Source of the DNA: Vicia villosa | Lineage: Eukaryota; Streptophyta; Magnoliopsida; Fabales; Fabaceae | Direction of reading: 5' to 3' | DNA: 64,000 nucleotides | Assembly (NCBI RefSeq): GCF_029867415.1 | Contig: NC_081183.1 | Coordinates: forward strand, 117,046,514 to 117,110,513 | Shown: positions 58,983 through 64,000 of the stretch, piece after piece | Layout: each line of letters opens with the position of its first letter | Numbering within the stretch: the stretch's first letter is position 1 | Position numbers and translations under genes: made by a program | Notes under the pieces: model-generated | Told to the model about the DNA's origin: nothing | The model's input: only the letters and a program-made list of their open reading frames with translations | Database searches by the model: none

Positions 58983-61900
58983 GTTCTGTCGCCCTCGATT
59001 TTTTCTATCTCTCGCTGTGAGAGAGATACGAACTGACTCTTCTTTTGTTTTTGAGTTTTGAAAATCAGAGAGTCGCCACCGACTTTTATTTTATCCAATT
59101 AAGGAAAGGTTTATAAAAGAAACAGAAAAAGACCTTTAAGAGATTTTGGGTTCGGGGGTAGGTTATACAAAGGGAAGGTATTAGCACCCCTTTGTATCCA
59201 TGGTTATCCATGGGCTCTTAATTGCTTAGCTCACTTGTTTGAATCATTTGTCTTGTCTTGAAATGCTTGTATGTGGTTTTAAAATTCATTTTTGTGAATT
59301 GACTTTGTAATGATCCTTGTGCGGATGTATACAAAGTGTTTTATCTTTCGAAAGATGTTTTGAAAAAAAGATCTTTAATTTCGTAATGATCCTTGTTTGG
59401 ATATATACAAAATGTTGTCTTTTTTTGAAAGTTTTGTTTTGAAAAACAATGAAGATGTGAGACATTTGTTTGTTTTGATTTGAGCAAGCAATTAGGAGAT
59501 CTACCCTAAGTTTATAAGGTCCTTTCCTATTTCTTTTAGAAAATTCTCCTTTACCGGATGTAAACAAAAGTTTGAATTTGTATTTGAAACAGTAGAATTT
59601 GATTTTTTTGAAAAGAGTAACAGAGGGATTACCCTAAGAGGTGCAAGTGTGATTGTGTTCTGATTCAGATATTTTTGTCTTTGAAGTTAGTGATCTAACG
59701 CTTTAGTTTTTATCTTTGACATACACGCAGTTTTATATGTACAGAATTTAAAGTGCGGGAATGTAAAGTGCGAAAAGTAAATCTACGCTATTACATCGAT
59801 TGTGCGGGAAATGTAAACTACGCTATTTACATGATTTTGACAACCTATACACTTATCTATGAATTTAAATTGCAATAAGATAAAAGAAATATTTTTGGAT
59901 TTTTTGTATGGTTGATTTCAATCAGAATTAATGCATAATTAATTTAATTAAAATGAGAAAAAGGTAGAAATAAAATTTAAACCTAAAAATTAAGTCTAAA
60001 ATATGTTCATATTGCTTATTAATTAATTTTAAAATAAAACTAATTTTTTTGGGATTTTTGAAATTGTTTTTGAAATTATTAAGCTAATTAACATATAATT
60101 ATGCAAATAATTATACACATATATTAAACTTGAAGAGAAAAATATTCTAAATATGTACAAAATTAGCTTATAATATATAAACTTAATTTAATAAAAAGAA
60201 AATATTTTTTTTGATTTTTTTTGATAGGTTAAAAATAATTAAAAGATAAATATACACATATTATCTAATTAATTATGCAAAATATTTAAATTATGAAGAA
60301 AAATAAAATATTTTTATGTCAAAAAATAATATATTATTTTATCAACCTAGAAATATTTGTTTTGTATTTTTTGGATTTTTAAAACTATTTTAAAATAATT
60401 TTGCAAAGAAAATTAAATAAAAAAAAATGTGATCAGGTGTGGTGGATAATAGAGTCCAGGATATGAGTTGCACGCTCAGGAGCGTTGGATGAGTGACTGG
60501 CATGATCTGATGGCCACTGAAGCGAAGGAGCATGGCACGTGTATCACCTACAAAGCACTGCATCAGAGAATTTAAAAAAATAAAAATGCGCGCGCTCTGG
60601 CCAGTAGGGATGCGCCACGTCTCGTCTTCCTCATCAGAATTGATCTTTTACACCGCTCATTTGTAGGGGCTGTAAAAAGCTTCAACCTATTACACCTGTG
60701 CAACACGAATACAAGCAAAACGTGAAAGAAATTTGGCGCGAGGCCATGGTTCAATTCGTCTGGTTCATACGAGTTCAATGGTACCACTTTGAACCTGTAA
60801 TTTTGCCTAATTCGAGAAGCCCTAAATTTGAGCTCAAGAACCCTAAAATGGTAACTTCGTGAATACGTGACCAAACCTTAATTAAATGTCCAAAAACGAT
60901 CAGAACATCAAACCAAGTTCAAATACATGATTACATCGTGCTAAGTATGCATGTATAATGAGATTTTGGTTAGTTTTTGTTTGAACAAACCGTGACTTCT
61001 GAGTATTGATTCGAGAGGCTTTGAGACTGGAAATTGATTTGGTTATGTTCAGGGATGTTTGAGGATCGTGTTTGAGTGTTTAGTTTGAATTGAAACTAGT
61101 TAAAACTCAAAATTCGAAATTTAAATTTCTTTGAATATTTCAAGTTGTTACAAGTGTGTTACAAGCATAGGAATGGCTATCAATTCGTGTCTCTTTTCTA
61201 CTGAAGTGTTCTACTCCATTTATAGGCCACGGAGGTACTTAACTCTTAAGCTAACAAGCATTAAGTGCCTTTGAATTTTTGACTTTTTTAATAATATAAA
61301 GCTTTGAATTTAAGCAACCATGGCTTGATTTTTCTTCACCCTCTTGCCCTAGGCCTGCTATGTACCTTCATGCTGCAGAGTTGAATCAACTTTGATGGCT
61401 TTAGCTTAAGAACAAAGCTATGTATCATTATCCTTCACCATTTCTTTTTCAATTTAACTTTAAATGTAATAAAATTAAACCAAAAAAGAAATAAAAATGT
61501 TATGGGCCTTAGGTTGGTCGTGGGAGGCCCTTAACATTATTGGGAACATGTTTGGATCATGAAAACTTGGCCCCTTTTGGAAAAAAACATTTTTGATCAA
61601 TGTTGATTTCATGCATTTTCCCAAAAAATAGCCAACTTTAACAAGGCATATCTCCCTCAATTTTGATCATATGAAGGAGTTCTTGTACTTTTTAGAAACC
61701 TCAAGATGTACTCTACAAGATACTTTGGAAACTTTTTTGCATTTGGAGAAGTTATCTTGATGTTATGGCCTTTGACAAAAAACCACTTTTTGTTAACTTT
61801 GAAAATGACGTGTAATGTCTTGGCTCATATTTTCCAAATGGTGAATCCAATGACCATGGGATCAATTGCATTTGAAAGATAATTGAATTTCCTTCAAAAA

Positions 61901-62852
61901 AAGCTTTGGTTGGAATTTTTTGGATGAATGATGAGAGAGTTATGGCCGGTCAAAGTTCAGTTGACTTTTTAGAAGAAAACCCTAATTTTGAAACTTAGGG
62001 TTTTGCTGATTTTTTATCTTTTCTTGATGAATTATGATCAACCAATGATCAAATGATGAATATTTTGACAAAATATGGATGTTGACAAAAAAAATCATTT
62101 TTGACTGTCTGTTGACTTTTCGGTCAAACTGGTCGTCTGTTGACTGTTTGAGCTGCTGCCTGTGCGTCTGAGCGAATGGAAGATTGAAAATTTGTATGGT
62201 GGTACTTTGAGATATATGGAGGTCCATGAAATCCATTTGAGGTCTCAAAAAAAACTTGTTCTCCTGAAAAAAACAAAAACCCTAGTTAGGGACTGTTTGT
62301 GTAGGAGACAGTTAAGCGTACCTGATTTTTGTGCAGTGCTGAGTCTCTACTGATCATGTGATGTTCAGAAGACTTCTAGAACAAAAATCTTGTAATTTTG
62401 AAATGCAAAAGATTGATTTGATTGATGGTACAAAACAAGGAGAATTGCACCGTCAGCGGGTTTGACTGTCAACTGACTGTTCAGGCATTAACGTAGCAGT
62501 TAAAGTGAAAATTCAACAGTTAAAGTTAATTTTTTCTTTTTTTTTTGTTTTTTTTGTTGTATTAATGGTGAAAATTTATTTACATGAGTTGTTAGAAAAA
62601 CACAGACATAATAAATAAATAAAATATACCGTACGCGAACAAAATTACCGATAATAACCTTGAAAAATATTTAATACACAAAAAAATAAATATTTAACTG
62701 GCAGAAAACACACAAAATATTATCTGGATAATTAAACTACAGTACGAAAAATAGTACGACATTTAATACTGACAGTACAAATATTACATAATATAATGAA
62801 CAGTGCGACAAATAAACGGTACATTATTTGAAAATAAAAGATACGACAAACT

Positions 62853-63020
62853 TTAAAAATGACGATTAAAAACCCATGCTATAAATAATAACATATAGAT
62901 GATTGGGAGTGTAAACAACCCAGGTCCGCATTTCTCAGGGCTATGCAGACAGAAAAAGGACATGATTACCACCACGACGGTGATGACCATAAGAAAACAC
63001 GTATGCATCCACTTCGCCAT
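62853..63020 (-). CDS. LTR-embedded 55-residue two-TM microprotein (element B, 5' LTR)
   Basis: Start MAKWMHTC; hydrophobic segments at about residues 8-24 (FLMVITVVVVIMSFF) and 35-51 (LFTLPIIYMLLFIAW); loop HSPEKCGPG. Compared with solo LTR E there are nine amino-acid changes, mostly conservative and mostly at the ends, and nine synonymous changes; in residues 7-34 only Met16 to Val is non-synonymous. The ATG context and the TATA box are as in A. No signal peptide cleavage site is evident; the first segment could act as a membrane anchor. Confidence 0.65.
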   Translation of the reverse strand: MAKWMHTCFLMVITVVVVIMSFFCLHSPEKCGPGLFTLPIIYMLLFIAWVFNRHF

Positions 63021-63112
63021 TTTTGCCGGGGAAGAAGAGAAAAATAAATATGAGGTAGAAATTTGAGAGATGAGTTGAAATTTGATGTGAGAATTTATAA
63101 AAAAATGAGAGG

Positions 63113-63120
63113 TATTTATA
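63113..63120 (-). promoter_or_regulatory. TATA box of the B 5' LTR
   Basis: TATAAATA on the minus strand in CTCTATAAATACCTC, 93 bases before the small-ORF ATG. Confidence 0.8.
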
Positions 63121-63656
63121 GAGTGAAAAGAAGGATAGAGACGTTGGGGAATGAAGTGATTCCGTACAAAAAAGGAAAATTTGAGTGGTAGTAGGATTTG
63201 AAAGAAAGTGTATGGTAGGGTTTGAAAAGAGAGATGTATAGAATAAAGTTAGGATTTGATTTTGAAAGAAAGAGATTTGAAAAGAAAGGAAAAGATTTTG
63301 AAAATAATAGAATATAGTACAAAAATTAGTGGGAAACAAAAAACTAATAATAATTTACTTGTTACCAGTACAGTCTGAATCCCCGGACTCTGCGCTTGCA
63401 AGAATTTAATTCTGTACCAATTCCGTCAGTACTATTTATCTGTAAATAAATCTCAAATAAACAGCGTGTCTGAAGTGATAAACAGTAATTGGCGTTTGTG
63501 TAAGAATAAATTCAACAGCGAGCCAAAATACCGTATAATAAAAATTCTAAAAATCGAGTATTCATAAAATCAGATGAAACTCTCAATTTTTAGACAGAAG
63601 TCTGTTTCCTTCTTTTTTGAAAAAGATGCGGGCAAATTTTGGGGTATAACAAGTAC

Positions 63657-64000
63657 GTTCAACGCTGGAGAGAGCTAGCTTCTCAAGTGGAGCCACCTTT
63701 AGCTGAAAAGGAACTGACTGGCATGTTTATGGACACTCTCTCACCTTTCTTTTGGGAGAAGATAATTGGTAGTGTATCTTCGAACTTCACAGACTTGGTA
63801 ACCATTGGTCAGAGACTTGAAGAGGGAATCAAGAATGGGAAAGTTACTCATGTTGCTAAATCTTCTGGTGGGTCTAAGAAACCTTATGGAAACTTCCACA
63901 AGAAGAAGGAGAATGAGACTAATGCTGTGTCAGACGATAGAAGGGGATCTCGTCGTAGACCTCAAAATGGTGATCAACCTTATGTAGCCGCTGTCGCTCC
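63657..64000 (+). pseudogene. gag: Element D Gag, continuation after the insertion
   Basis: This is the rest of the D capsid region, directly continuing the codon after TAC at 4021-4023. It reads VQRWRELASQVEPPL, then KELTGMFMDTLSPFFWEKIIG and DLVTIGQRLEEGIKNGK, the usual C-terminal part of the Tat-lineage Gag core. The frame is open to the end of the window. It then becomes basic (KKP, HKKKE, RRGSRRR), as expected ahead of the zinc-knuckle region. Protease and polymerase of D would lie beyond 64000. Confidence 0.85.

Larger units (their letters stand above)
58987..63651 (-). repeat. Element B 5' LTR
   Basis: This is a complete LTR of 4665 bases, starting TGTTATACCCC on the minus strand at 63651 and ending at 58987. 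It has the TATA box at 63113-63120, an intact small ORF at 62853-63020, and a U5-end hairpin (59006-59013 with 59021-59028, 8-bp perfect stem). Confidence 0.96.

Overview
This window is repeat DNA from a plant nuclear genome. It consists entirely of nested Ty3/gypsy LTR retrotransposons of the Tat lineage (Ogre-like). The best guess at source is a legume, probably the Fabeae tribe (pea, vetch, lentil, Lathyrus), where 20-kb Ogre elements with 4.5-5 kb LTRs are abundant. That is inferred from element type; nothing here identifies a species. I see no single-copy host gene, no rRNA or tRNA gene and no CRISPR array.

The nest has four levels, defined by LTR ends (TG...CA) and 5-bp target-site duplications (TSDs). 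Level 0 is element D (+ strand): an LTR end (1-~2084), leader and gag (3172-4023), resuming at 63657-64000 in the same reading frame. Level 1 is element B (- strand, 4024-63651, TSD AGTAC), inserted into D gag. Level 2 is element C (+, 6470-40221, TSD CTATG/CTATC), inserted into the 3' LTR of B, and solo LTR E (53855-58608, TSD TAGTC), inserted into the 5' leader of B. Level 3 is element A (+, 12814-33672, TSD ACAGG), inserted inside C. Removing the insertions leaves B at about 21 kb, A at 20.9 kb and C at about 12.9 kb.

A and B have the full Ogre-type layout: LTR, PBS, an extra ORF1 of unknown function, gag, protease, a repeated linker, a short intron, RT with a first RNase H, a second (archaeal-type) RNase H, integrase, a long 3' UTR with a tandem-repeat array, PPT, LTR. 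Both are disabled. A has lost its whole protease domain by deletion and carries stops in ORF1 and before RT plus one poly-A frameshift. B keeps the protease but has several stops and frameshifts. C is non-autonomous: it has a reduced gag with two zinc-knuckle-like motifs, no capsid core and no pol.

Three things stand out. (1) Just downstream of the LTR TATA box, the first AUG opens a 55-codon ORF for a small two-membrane-segment protein. It occurs in the LTRs of A, B and solo LTR E with equal length, no indels, and mostly synonymous change in its core. (2) Immediately after integrase, A and B carry three hairpins in a row with near-identical loops and different stems that stay paired; C has two related hairpins. 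This looks like a conserved RNA structure module. (3) ORF1 is bracketed by conserved splice-like signals that could let one transcript express either ORF1 or Gag.
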